Below are positions 1 to 10,429 of a stretch of DNA of 64,000 nucleotides, piece after piece. The DNA is taken from the NCBI GenBank assembly GCA_002694745.1, contig NZMY01000029.1:62001-126000 (forward strand). Reading direction: 5' to 3'. Every line of letters starts with the position of its first letter. The stretch's first letter is position 1. The stretch is from Croceicoccus sp. (lineage in GTDB: Bacteria; Pseudomonadota; Alphaproteobacteria; Sphingomonadales; Sphingomonadaceae). The notes under the pieces were generated by a model, which saw only the letters and a program-made list of their open reading frames with translations, ran no database searches and was not told where the DNA came from. Made by a program: the position numbers and the translations under genes.

Positions 1-1074
1 CCGAAAGCGGTCGATCACCCAGGCCACCGGCCCTTCGAGCAGCGAGATCGAACTGGTGAGCGCGGCGAAGAAGATCAGCACGAAGAACGCAAGGCCGATC
101 AGCGAACCCGCCGGCATCTGCGAGAAGGCGACGGGCAGCGACTGGAACACCAGCACCGGCCCCGCCGCGGGATCGAGTCCCACCGCGAACACGATGGGAA
201 AGATCATCAGGCCCGACAGCAGGGCCACGCCCGTATCGGCCGCCGCGATCATGCCCGCGGTCGGCGCCAGCTTCACATCGTCGCCGACATAGGCGCCATA
301 GGTGATCAGCGCCGCGGAGCCGAGCGAGAGTGAGAACAGTGCCTGTCCCAGCGCCTCGTTCACCGCCGTAGGCGTCAGTTCGGAAAAATCGGGCGTGAAC
401 AGGAACGCCAGCGCCTGCGCGAATTCACCGGTGAACGCGCCATAGATCGTGATCGCGACCAGCAGCACGAAAAACGCGGGCATCAGCGTGCTGGCCGCCT
501 TTTCGATCCCGTCATGCACGCCCTTGGCGACGATCAGCACGGTGACCGCCATGAACGCCGTGTGCATCCCGATCATCATGCCGAGGTTGCCGAACAGCGA
601 ACCCATGCGGCCGGTGATGATTTCCTGCGTCTCGCCCGCGAAGGCAGTGCCGAACGGCGCGCCCGCGCCGATCGAGGAGGCGACGTCACCGATCATCACG
701 AAGACATAATACAGCGCCCAGCCCGCCACGACCGAATAGAAGGACAGGATGAGAAAGGCGGCGATGATCTCTATGCCGCCAAAGACCCGCCACTTGGTGG
801 ACACGCCCGATTTTTCGGCGACGCGCGCGATCGATCCGGCGGCATCCTCGCGCCCCGTGCGGCCGATCATCACTTCGGACAGGACCAGCGGCAGGCCGAT
901 CAGGAACACGCAGCCGATATAGACGAGAACGAAGGCACCGCCGCCATTCTCTCCCGCCAGGGTGGGAAAGCGCCAGATATTGCCCAATCCGACCGCCGCG
1001 CCGATCGCGGCGAGCAGGAATGCCGTCCGCGAGGACCAGCCCTGTTCACCGGCCTGTCCAGTCGCACCTGCCAT
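1..1074 (-). CDS. Sodium:neurotransmitter symporter (NSS/SNF) family transporter, C-terminus cut by window edge
   Basis: Own reverse-strand translation from ATG at 1074: MAGATGQAGEQGWSSRTAFLLAAIGAAVGLGNIWRFPTLAGENGGGAF..., the canonical NSS N-terminal motif; open to the window edge. Confidence 0.9.
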   Translation of the reverse strand, partial: MAGATGQAGEQGWSSRTAFLLAAIGAAVGLGNIWRFPTLAGENGGGAFVLVYIGCVFLIGLPLVLSEVMIGRTGREDAAGSIARVAEKSGVSTKWRVFGGIEIIAAFLILSFYSVVAGWALYYVFVMIGDVASSIGAGAPFGTAFAGETQEIITGRMGSLFGNLGMMIGMHTAFMAVTVLIVAKGVHDGIEKAASTLMPAFFVLLVAITIYGAFTGEFAQALAFLFTPDFSELTPTAVNEALGQALFSLSLGSAALITYGAYVGDDVKLAPTAGMIAAADTGVALLSGLMIFPIVFAVGLDPAAGPVLVFQSLPVAFSQMPAGSLIGLAFFVLIFFAALTSSISLLEGPVAWVIDRFR

Positions 1075-1214
1075 TCATCCCTCCGTTTCATCTGTAACCG
1101 GCCTGACTTATAGACACGAAACGCCCGCTGGAAACCCGCTGTCTGGCGTGCGTCCACATTGCGCCCCCTCTGGCGGACTTTCCAGCGCGGTGCTCGCCCG
1201 CTAGAACGCGGGTC

Positions 1215-2084
1215 ATGTCCACGACCTTTCAGCTCGACACCGCGACCAGCCGCGCCAATCCCACCCCCGCCCCGATGAAGCGCCTGACCGTGCCCAAGGT
1301 GATGCAGCGCAAGAAGGACGGGGTGACCGAAGAACCGCTGGTGATGCTGACGGCCTATACCGCGCGGATGGCACAGTTGCTGGATCCGCATTGCGATATC
1401 CTGCTGGTAGGGGACTCGCTGGGGCAGGTGATATATGGCCTGCCCTCCACGCTTCCCGTGACGCTCGACATGATGGCGGCGCATGGCGCGGCGGTGGTGC
1501 GGGGATCGTATCACTCGCTGGTCGTGATCGACATGCCGTTCGGCAGCTATGAAGCGTCGCCGCAGCAGGCATTCGAAAGCGCCAGCCGGATCATGGCCGA
1601 AACCGGCGCGGCGGCGGTCAAGCTGGAAGGCGGTGTCGCCATGGCCGAGACGATCAGCTTCCTCTCGCAGCGCGGCATTCCCGTGATGGGGCATGTCGGC
1701 CTGACGCCTCAGGCGGTGAACGCGCTTGGCGGATATATGGCGCGGGGCCGCAGCGAGGCGGAGGAAGCGCGCATCGTCGCGGACGGCAAGGCGGCGGCGG
1801 ACGCCGGCGCGTTCGCCGTGGTGATCGAAGGCGTGGTCGAGGATATCGCCATCGCGCTGACCGAGCAGCTCTCGATCCCGACCATCGGCATCGGCGGTTC
1901 GGCCCGCTGCGACGGACAGGTCCTGGTCGCCGAGGACATGCTGGGCATGTTCGAGCGCACGCCCCGCTTCGTCAAACGCTACAACGATATCGCCAGCGTC
2001 ATATCGGACACGGCGGCGGAATATGCGGCCGACGTACGCTCTCGCCGGTTTCCGGGGGACGAGCAGGTGTACAAGGCGAAATAG
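1215..2084 (+). CDS. panB: 3-methyl-2-oxobutanoate hydroxymethyltransferase
   Basis: ORF protein with KMLTAYTA-like, [46 protein letters not shown] motifs. Confidence 0.95.
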   Translation: MSTTFQLDTATSRANPTPAPMKRLTVPKVMQRKKDGVTEEPLVMLTAYTARMAQLLDPHCDILLVGDSLGQVIYGLPSTLPVTLDMMAAHGAAVVRGSYHSLVVIDMPFGSYEASPQQAFESASRIMAETGAAAVKLEGGVAMAETISFLSQRGIPVMGHVGLTPQAVNALGGYMARGRSEAEEARIVADGKAAADAGAFAVVIEGVVEDIAIALTEQLSIPTIGIGGSARCDGQVLVAEDMLGMFERTPRFVKRYNDIASVISDTAAEYAADVRSRRFPGDEQVYKAK

Positions 2085-2209
2085 GCGCTGCCTGCGGCCT
2101 GCCGCCAAATCTTCAAATTCGTATCAATTCGTTAGGATTGCCTGAATTCTGCCGCTAAGCTGACGGTCCGCCGGGCGCCGGGCGCTTGGCGAGGCTGTAG
2201 GAGGATACG

Positions 2210-2887
2210 ATGAAAGGCATGATGAAGCTGGTGCTGACTGGCTGTTTTCTGGCGAGTGCACCTCTGGGCTGGCAGGCCATGGCGCAGATCATGAGCAGCG
2301 ATGTCCGGTTTCCGTCCGGATCGACCGGCACGACCCTGTCGGGCAGCATCACGGGCGACCAGATCAGGGATTATGTCGTGCGCGCCAATGAAGGTCAGGT
2401 CATGTCGGTCCGGATGAGCGGATCGGAGATCGTGCATTTCAACGTCCTTCCGCCCGGTAGCGATAACGAGGCGATCTTCATCGGCAGCACCGAAGGGGAC
2501 AGTTTCTCGGGCACGCTGGGCGCCTCGGGGGCCTACAAGATTCGGGTCTACCAGATGCGGTCGACGGCGCGGCGCGGTGAAAGCGGTTCGTTCAACCTGT
2601 CCATCTCGGTCACCGGAAGCGGCCATGCGGCTGGCGGTTCCCATGCAGGACACGGCGCGACCGGATCGCATGCAGGCAGCATTTCGGGCATTCAGGGGAT
2701 GGACGGCGTTGCGGCGTTCGACGAACTGATGGCGCGCGGTTTCACCAATGTGGACTCGTTCTCTTCCGGGGATACGCTTTACGGCATCTATTATTATACG
2801 GCTTCGAGGCTGTGCGTGCAGACGACCTCGGCCGATGGCAGGATTCTCGATATTCGCGATATCGAAACTCATCCCAAGTGTCGCTGA
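2210..2887 (+). CDS. Secreted hypothetical protein: beta-rich domain, His/Gly linker, C-terminal domain
   Basis: Signal peptide-like N-terminus (MKGMMKLVLTGCFLASAPLGWQAMAQ), intact ORF, linker GSGHAAGGSHAGHGATGSHAGS. Confidence 0.7.
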   Translation: MKGMMKLVLTGCFLASAPLGWQAMAQIMSSDVRFPSGSTGTTLSGSITGDQIRDYVVRANEGQVMSVRMSGSEIVHFNVLPPGSDNEAIFIGSTEGDSFSGTLGASGAYKIRVYQMRSTARRGESGSFNLSISVTGSGHAAGGSHAGHGATGSHAGSISGIQGMDGVAAFDELMARGFTNVDSFSSGDTLYGIYYYTASRLCVQTTSADGRILDIRDIETHPKCR

Positions 2888-2937
2888 CCCCTTCGAAAGC
2901 TTGAACCGATCGGGAAGGATTGCGATCGCTCCCGATC

Positions 2938-3474
2938 ATGACCCACCGCCTGTTCGTCGCCATAAAGCCCCCGCAAGACGTGCTCGATATTCTGATCGAC
3001 ACGATGGAGGGGATCGACAACGCCCGCTGGCAGTCGGAGGAGCAGTTGCACCTGACCTTGCGCTTTGTGGGTGAGGTCGACACGCCGCAAGCAAATGATC
3101 TTGCCGATGGCCTGAGCGCCGTTCGTTTTGAGCGGTTCGATCTGCAAATCGCGGGCGTCGGCCATTTCGAGAAGAAGGGGCGGCCCCATACGCTGTGGGC
3201 GGGCATCGGTCCCTCGCCTGCCCTGGCCATGCTTCAAAAGAAGATCGAAAGCGTTTGCCGGTCCGTCGGCCTGCCGGCGGAAACGCGCGTTTTCGCGCCG
3301 CATATCACTCTGGCGAGGCTGTCGGGGTCCGCTGGGCCGATCGCACCCTTTCTTGCGGCCCACGCATCGCTGCGATGCGCGCCATTCACGGTCGAGCGAT
3401 TCATGCTTTTCGAGAGCACCTTGTCGACCAAGGGTGCGCATTACGATCCGGTTGTCGCCTATCCCCTGCGCTAG
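2938..3474 (+). CDS. thpR: RNA 2',3'-cyclic phosphodiesterase (2H family)
   Basis: MTHRLFVAIKPPQDV...; two H-x-T/S-L motifs (HLTLRFVGEV, HITLARL); start chosen at internal ATG 2938. Confidence 0.9.
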   Translation: MTHRLFVAIKPPQDVLDILIDTMEGIDNARWQSEEQLHLTLRFVGEVDTPQANDLADGLSAVRFERFDLQIAGVGHFEKKGRPHTLWAGIGPSPALAMLQKKIESVCRSVGLPAETRVFAPHITLARLSGSAGPIAPFLAAHASLRCAPFTVERFMLFESTLSTKGAHYDPVVAYPLR

Positions 3475-4238
3475 ACCAGCAGCGCCTGCGAACCGCGGTC
3501 GCCAATCCAGCGTACACTCGCGTTCCAGACTCGGGCGATCAACTCCTCGTTGAGCGCTTCCCGGGGAGCCGCGTCGGCCGCGACCCTGCCCTTGTCGAGG
3601 ACGATGACCCTGTCGGCGTGATTCATCGCCAGCGCCAGATCGTGCATGACGACCGCAAGCGCGCGCCCACGCGCGGCCTGCTCCTTCATGAGCCGCACCA
3701 GATCAGCGGCATGCCCGATATCGAGGCTGGCGAAAGGTTCATCGGCGAGGATGTACTGCGGTTCGCCCGCCAGGACCCGCGCCATCATCGCACGGGCTTT
3801 CTCCCCGCCCGATAGTCGCGAAACGGGCCGGTCCGCCAATGGCTCAAGCTGCATGTCGGCGATGGCCTTTTCGATTGCGGCCAGATCGGCCTCTTTTCCG
3901 GCGCGCACGGGACGGCCCGGCACGGCGCGCCATGGCAGCCTGCCAAGGCCGACAAGGGTCCGGACATCGACATCCCAGGCGGCTTCCGATTGCTGCGGGA
4001 GAAAGCCGATCACGCGGGCTCGCTCTCGCGGCTGGAATTCGGCAAGTGGCCGGCCGTTCACGTCGATCTCGCCCCCGGCTGGGCTGACCAGCCCTGCCAG
4101 CGCCATCAGCAAGGTTGATTTTCCAGCGCCGTTCGGGCCGCAGATAGCCGTCACTTCGCCCGGCCGGATGACGCAACTGGCGCCAGCGACCACAGGTGAT
4201 CCGCCACGCACGACGGTCATGTTGCTGCCCCGCATCAC
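3471..4238 (-). CDS. btuD: ABC transporter ATP-binding protein, vitamin B12/iron-siderophore type
   Basis: Walker A GPNGAGKST, signature LSGGEKARAMMAR, Walker B YILADEPFASLD; 4-bp overlap with the permease gene. Confidence 0.85.
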   Translation of the reverse strand: MMRGSNMTVVRGGSPVVAGASCVIRPGEVTAICGPNGAGKSTLLMALAGLVSPAGGEIDVNGRPLAEFQPRERARVIGFLPQQSEAAWDVDVRTLVGLGRLPWRAVPGRPVRAGKEADLAAIEKAIADMQLEPLADRPVSRLSGGEKARAMMARVLAGEPQYILADEPFASLDIGHAADLVRLMKEQAARGRALAVVMHDLALAMNHADRVIVLDKGRVAADAAPREALNEELIARVWNASVRWIGDRGSQALLV

Positions 4239-5194
4239 GCCAGTTGCCGCCGCAAGCGAAGCAGGAGTGCAAGGAAGAACGGCGCGCCCAGCAGCGACAA
4301 TGCAATGCCGAGACGCAGCTCGCCGGCCACGGGAGCGAGGCGGCAGAAAATATCGGCCACGAGCACGAGCAAGGCCCCAGCCAATGCACTAGGAACGAGC
4401 AGGCTGGACGGTCGCCGGTCGGTGAAAGGCCGGCCGAGATGGGGGACCATGAGCCCGACGAAGCCGACGATGCCTGCCACTGCCACGCCGGCCCCAATGG
4501 TCAGGCCGATGCCGATGACGATGGCCCATTGCAGGCGGCGCGCCTCGACTCCCAGCGAGAGGGCGGCCTCTTCGCCCAGCATCATCGCATCGAGCGAAGG
4601 GCCGCACGCCCACAGAACGATCAATCCGGCCAGGGTCAGGGGCGCCGCGATCCAGACATCGCTCCAGCTACGGTCGATGAGCGCGCCCATGAGCCAGGTC
4701 ACGATTTCGGACATGGCGAAGGGATTGGGCGACAGGCTGATGGCAAGGCTGGTCAGCGTTCCGGCAAGGCTTGCGATCATCAGGCCCGCAAGCGTGAACA
4801 GAGCGATGCCGCCCGTCCGCCCCGCGATCAGGGCCAGCAGCGCCATGGCGCCCCCTGCGCCCAGCAAGGCAAAGGCGGGCAGCATGAACGGAATGGCGGC
4901 GAGGCCCAGAAACAGGGCCATCACCGCCCCGAATGCCGCGCCGGGCGCGATGCCGAACAGGCCGGGATCGGCCAGCGGATTGCGCAGATATCCCTGCATG
5001 GCCGCTCCGGCCCCGCCAAGGCCTGCACCGATGATCAGCGCAAGAACGCTGCGCGGCAGGCGCAACTCGGCGAGGATGACCGACGCATTGGGCACCGGCT
5101 CGCTCCAGGGCACGATCCATATGCGTCCCGCGAGCAGGGACAGCGGCAAGGCAAGCGCGAGGGCCGCGATCAGAATGGCGGAAAGGCGAGTCAC
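4235..5194 (-). CDS. btuC: FecCD/BtuC-family ABC transporter permease
   Basis: Multi-TM FecCD family (LPRSVLALIIGAGLGGAGAAMQGYLRNPLADPGLFGIAPGAAFGA); likely GTG start at 5194 giving a GTGA overlap with btuF (ORF track opens at 5260). Confidence 0.85.
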   Translation of the reverse strand: MTRLSAILIAALALALPLSLLAGRIWIVPWSEPVPNASVILAELRLPRSVLALIIGAGLGGAGAAMQGYLRNPLADPGLFGIAPGAAFGAVMALFLGLAAIPFMLPAFALLGAGGAMALLALIAGRTGGIALFTLAGLMIASLAGTLTSLAISLSPNPFAMSEIVTWLMGALIDRSWSDVWIAAPLTLAGLIVLWACGPSLDAMMLGEEAALSLGVEARRLQWAIVIGIGLTIGAGVAVAGIVGFVGLMVPHLGRPFTDRRPSSLLVPSALAGALLVLVADIFCRLAPVAGELRLGIALSLLGAPFFLALLLRLRRQLA

Positions 5195-6024
5195 GAAGCG
5201 CTCTCCCTCCTGATATCCTGCAAGCGGCGCAGGGCCCGTGGGATCGTCGGACCGCCGCAAAACAGAAGCGTGGGATCCAGCTTGAACCGCCTCGTAGCCG
5301 AAAGTGAGCCGAGAGCGGGATGATGCAGTTTCCGGTTTTCCTCTTCCGGACCCGAACCAGCGACAAGCATGAGCGGCGGGGGATCAGCAAGCACCTGTTC
5401 CAGCGGCAGGACGGTGCCCTGCCCCAACCCGCGACCCGCGCTCCAATTGGTGAAGCCGCTGTGACCGAGCAGGTCGCTGATGAGCGTCTGTTCCCCGGGA
5501 ACGAGGCCGCCCGTCTGCCACACGAGCGCGGCCATTTCGGGCTCGCCTGAACGCGCGGCTTCGTGAACCGCCTTTTCGATCCGGCCAACAAGGCGTTCAC
5601 CCGCCCGCTGTTCATGCGCCACCGATGCAAGCTGGCGGATCTGCCGGATGGAATCGTCGATGCTGGCGATGCCCCCCGTCTTGATCACCGGAATGCCCAT
5701 TTCGCGCAGCGCGTTTTCGGTCGCGGGCGGCAGAAACGTACTGGCGACGACGATGTCGGGATCGAAGGCCGCCACATCCTCGGCGTTACCCGATACCGCC
5801 GGGAACCGGGACGCGAAATCCTGCGGCATCGAGGAACCCGCAGGATCGTGGCTGTAGTGGGAAATGGCCGCGAGATGGTCTGGCGCTATATCGGCGAGGA
5901 TCGCGTCCGCGCACGGATTCATCGAGACGATCACAGGGTATGACCCGGATCGCGAGGCGGGGGCAGGCGTACAGGCGGCCAGCATCGCTGCCCCCACCCA
6001 CACGGCTGCCACCCTGCCGATCAT
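5191..6024 (-). CDS. btuF: Periplasmic B12/metal-chelate binding protein
   Basis: TroA-like: PVIVSMNPCADAILADIAP..., lipoprotein-like N-terminus (LAAC); operon context. Confidence 0.82.
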   Translation of the reverse strand: MIGRVAAVWVGAAMLAACTPAPASRSGSYPVIVSMNPCADAILADIAPDHLAAISHYSHDPAGSSMPQDFASRFPAVSGNAEDVAAFDPDIVVASTFLPPATENALREMGIPVIKTGGIASIDDSIRQIRQLASVAHEQRAGERLVGRIEKAVHEAARSGEPEMAALVWQTGGLVPGEQTLISDLLGHSGFTNWSAGRGLGQGTVLPLEQVLADPPPLMLVAGSGPEEENRKLHHPALGSLSATRRFKLDPTLLFCGGPTIPRALRRLQDIRRESAS

Positions 6025-7871
6025 CAGATCCTTACCCGTGCCCCGCCATAGGCCGCGGCGCCGCCGGAATTATAGCCCGCGACGGTCTGGTAACCCGCAT
6101 CGAACAGGTTCTCTACCCGGCCGAACAGTTCCAGCCGCTCTCCGATCGGAAGCGATGCGCGCAAATCGACGGTCACATAGCCGTCCAGCCGCACGGCATT
6201 GCCGCGATCGTCGAAGCTGTCGCCGACGAGCCGCACGTCCGTTCCCAGCATCAGCCCTACCGGCGAGGCCCAGTCGATCATTGCCGTCAGGGCATTGTCG
6301 GGTCGGCGATTGAGATCGTTGCCCTCAAAGCTGCCGCCGCTCGTCCGGTCCTCGGTATCGAGCAGGGAGTAGACGAGACCAAGGCGCAGGTTTTCGTCGG
6401 GACGCGCACCTAGTTCGATTTCGACACCCTGCGCGCGCGCCTTGCCGACATTATAATAGACATTTTCGGCGAGATCGAAGTCGATCAGGTTCGTGCTGTC
6501 CCGCCGGAACAGGGACAGCGCGGCGAAGAAGGGGCCGTCGCGGCTGCCCTTCTCGATTCCCACGTCATATCCCTCGCTCCGCTCTGGAGAGAGATCGACG
6601 TCCCCGTAGAACGAATAGAGCTGATAGAGCGTCGGCGTCTTGAAGCCTTCGCCATAGGACGCGCGGAGACGCAGACCCGACCCGAGAGCGAGCGCGCCAT
6701 TTGCGCCGAACGTCCACTCGCCGCCAAACAGCTGGTGGTCGTCATATCGAGCACCTGCCGCAAGCGTCACAGCAGACTGCGTCCACGAGAGTTGGCCGTG
6801 CCCGCTGGTCAGCGTGGTCGAGCGGTCGCTGCCGGAGTCCTCGAATTCGTACCATTCGCGCGCGGCGCCGAAATCGACACCCAGCGATTCCGTGAAGTCG
6901 AGCCGGCCGAACAATTCGGCACGCTCCAGCCCGCCCTTGGTCTCATAGGGGAAATCGCCATAGCTCTCGCCCGTGTAGAGCCGCGTCGTGTCCGAGATGG
7001 CATAGCCGCCCCGCAGGTTCAGACTGTCGCCATTGTATTCGGCGCCGATGCGTCCCGAATATTCCTCGGTATCCTGCAGATCGTCAGTGTCGGCGAAGGC
7101 ATAGAACGGAGCGGGGTAGCCGTCCTGCTCCAGCCGCCCATCGGCGTATCGACCGTTCGCAGTCAGCGACAGACTGTCGTTCAGCCAGAAACGACCGCGC
7201 CCCGCCAGTTGCCATTGCCTGAAACCGTCATCCTCATCGCCAGTGCTGGCGGCGCTGAAGCCATCGGTGTCGTAATAGCTCCCGGTCAGCCCTGCCTCCA
7301 AACGATCCGTCACGACGCCGCCCGAAAGCGTCGCATAGCCGGTGTCGAATGCGCCATATTCCGCGCTGGCCGAAAGCCCGTCGACCTGCCGCGTGGTGAG
7401 GTTCATCACCCCGCCCATCGCGTCCGATCCCCAGATGACGGAATTGGGTCCGCGAAGGAGTTCGATGCGCTCGACACTGCCTGCGAGAATATTGGCGAAA
7501 TCGAACCCGCCGCCGGGCGCGGCGACGTCGTTCACCTTCACCCCGTCGATCAGCACCAGCAATTGTTCTGAAGCCGCTCCGCGAACGCGGACGCCCGTGA
7601 ACGATCCCGAAGGACCGTTCCGGCTGATCGTGACGCCGGGGAGACGGCGCAGGACCCTGGCCAGATCGGCCCCCTGCACGGCCTGGATTTCAGGCAGTTC
7701 GATGATGGATACAGGCTGTCCGGTATCCTCGACCGACAATTCGAGGCCGGTCGCGGTCACCGTAATCGGCTCAGCGCGCTCGTTCAACATGACGATTTGG
7801 TCCGTATCCTGCGCGGCGGCCGGAGACGCGATGGCAAGTGCGGATGTGGCAAGGCAAAAAATTCGACGCAT
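6024..7871 (-). CDS. btuB: TonB-dependent receptor, BtuB-like (cobalamin)
   Basis: Plug domain (QPVSIIELPEIQAVQGADLARVLRRLPGVTISRNGPSG...), TonB box-like EPITVTA; downstream of a cobalamin riboswitch. Confidence 0.88.
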   Translation of the reverse strand: MRRIFCLATSALAIASPAAAQDTDQIVMLNERAEPITVTATGLELSVEDTGQPVSIIELPEIQAVQGADLARVLRRLPGVTISRNGPSGSFTGVRVRGAASEQLLVLIDGVKVNDVAAPGGGFDFANILAGSVERIELLRGPNSVIWGSDAMGGVMNLTTRQVDGLSASAEYGAFDTGYATLSGGVVTDRLEAGLTGSYYDTDGFSAASTGDEDDGFRQWQLAGRGRFWLNDSLSLTANGRYADGRLEQDGYPAPFYAFADTDDLQDTEEYSGRIGAEYNGDSLNLRGGYAISDTTRLYTGESYGDFPYETKGGLERAELFGRLDFTESLGVDFGAAREWYEFEDSGSDRSTTLTSGHGQLSWTQSAVTLAAGARYDDHQLFGGEWTFGANGALALGSGLRLRASYGEGFKTPTLYQLYSFYGDVDLSPERSEGYDVGIEKGSRDGPFFAALSLFRRDSTNLIDFDLAENVYYNVGKARAQGVEIELGARPDENLRLGLVYSLLDTEDRTSGGSFEGNDLNRRPDNALTAMIDWASPVGLMLGTDVRLVGDSFDDRGNAVRLDGYVTVDLRASLPIGERLELFGRVENLFDAGYQTVAGYNSGGAAAYGGARVRI

Positions 7872-7971
7872 AAATCCTCCAACAAGAACGAATGCCGTTC
7901 CTGTCGGAAGACGCGGCGCGCGCGACTATCCGATGCCTTCGGTACACCCCGCCCGACGGCTCGAACGACCG

Positions 7972-8160
7972 TTACAGGCAGGTCTCCTGACTTCCGGGTC
8001 AGCGTGTCTCGCCGGCCTTCCCGATCCCTTGCAGGATCAGTGGCATGAATGGCGAACACTCACCGGTTACAGTTGCGGGGGCAGCGCCGGGATTGCCGGA
8101 CCGCACGCGTTTGACGCACGGGACAGCGCACCGATCTTCCCTCTTAGGACCAGCCGCGCG
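7972..8160 (-). promoter_or_regulatory. Cobalamin (AdoCbl) riboswitch
   Basis: Minus strand contains hallmark elements: CCTAAGAGGGAAG, GCGCTGCCCCCGCAACTGTAACCGGTGAG (B12 box), CCACTG, GACCCGGAAGTCAGGAGACCTGCC; directly upstream of btuB. Confidence 0.92.
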
Positions 8161-8378
8161 AAACATTGCACGGCGGGTCAACCCATAACGATGGCGCGGC
8201 TGATAGCCACGCGATCAAGAGTTTGGCAAGCGGAACCTTCATCGACGGCGCGATCTTGCAAGCCCAATTGCTATTGCGAACTCTTATCAAAGATAATCCC
8301 GCGACACCCTTTTTTGCCGGTTGCAATCACCTATCTCGGGGCCTACGGCACTTGCCCGACAGAGCGTCCACATAGTGA

Positions 8379-9386
<1,008 letters not shown>

Positions 9387-9442
9387 AACTCATTCCGGGC
9401 GACCTGCATGTCGCCCGCCCCTCCCGACAAGGAGAGCGTTTA

Positions 9443-10333
9443 ATGTCCATTCTCGTCGACAAGAATACCAAGGTCATCACCCAGGGCATGACCGGATCGA
9501 CCGGCACGTTCCACACCGAACAGGCGCTGGCCTATGGCACGCAGATGGTCGCGGGCGTAACCCCCGGCAAGGGCGGCACCACCCACATCGGCCTGCCGAA
9601 CTATAACACGGTTGCCGAAGCCAAGGCCGCGACCGGCGCGACCGCTTCGTGCATCTATGTGCCGCCGCCGTTCGCAGCAGACTCCATTCTCGAGGCGATC
9701 GATGCCGAGATGGAACTGATCGTCGCCATCACCGAAGGAATTCCCGTCCTCGACATGGTGCGCGTTAAGCGCGCGCTGCAGGGTTCGAAGTCGCGCCTGA
9801 TCGGCCCGAACTGCCCCGGTGTCCTGACCCCCGGCGAATGCAAGATCGGCATCATGCCCGGCTCCATCTTCAAGAAGGGTTCGGTCGGTGTCGTATCGCG
9901 TTCCGGCACGCTGACCTATGAGGCGGTGTTCCAGACCACCAATATCGGCCTTGGCCAGACCACCGCGGTCGGCATCGGCGGCGACCCGGTCAACGGCACC
10001 AATTTCATCGACGTGCTCGAACTCTTCCTTGCGGACGACGAGACCAAGTCGATCATCATGATCGGCGAAATCGGCGGCAGCGCCGAGGAAGAAGCGGCGC
10101 AGTTCCTGAAGGACGAAGCCAAGCGTGGCCGCAAGAAGCCGATGGTCGGCTTCATCGCGGGCCGCACGGCGCCTCCGGGCCGCCGCATGGGCCATGCGGG
10201 CGCCATCGTCTCGGGTGGCCAGGGCGGCGCCGAGGACAAGATCGCGGCGATGGAAGAGGCAGGCGTCCGCGTCTCGCCCTCGCCCTCGCTGCTGGGCGAA
10301 ACGCTGGACGGGCTCCTCAAGGAACTCGCCTGA
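9443..10333 (+). CDS. sucD: Succinyl-CoA synthetase alpha subunit
   Basis: [45 protein letters not shown]...; [10 protein letters not shown] active-site His region. Confidence 0.97.
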   Translation: MSILVDKNTKVITQGMTGSTGTFHTEQALAYGTQMVAGVTPGKGGTTHIGLPNYNTVAEAKAATGATASCIYVPPPFAADSILEAIDAEMELIVAITEGIPVLDMVRVKRALQGSKSRLIGPNCPGVLTPGECKIGIMPGSIFKKGSVGVVSRSGTLTYEAVFQTTNIGLGQTTAVGIGGDPVNGTNFIDVLELFLADDETKSIIMIGEIGGSAEEEAAQFLKDEAKRGRKKPMVGFIAGRTAPPGRRMGHAGAIVSGGQGGAEDKIAAMEEAGVRVSPSPSLLGETLDGLLKELA

Positions 10334-10341
10334 TCCTGATC

Positions 10342-10382
10342 CCGCGAACCGCCTTTCTTGGGGAGGGAAAGGTGGTTCGCGG
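10342..10382 (+). other. Hairpin in sucD-sucA spacer (16-bp stem with one G.U)
   Basis: ccgcgaaccgcctttc (10342-10357) pairs with gaaaggtggttcgcgg (10367-10382); no following U-tract. Confidence 0.7.
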
Positions 10383-10429
10383 ATCTGAATACAAAGCCCG
10401 TTTGATCGGGCAGACACCGGAAGATACCC

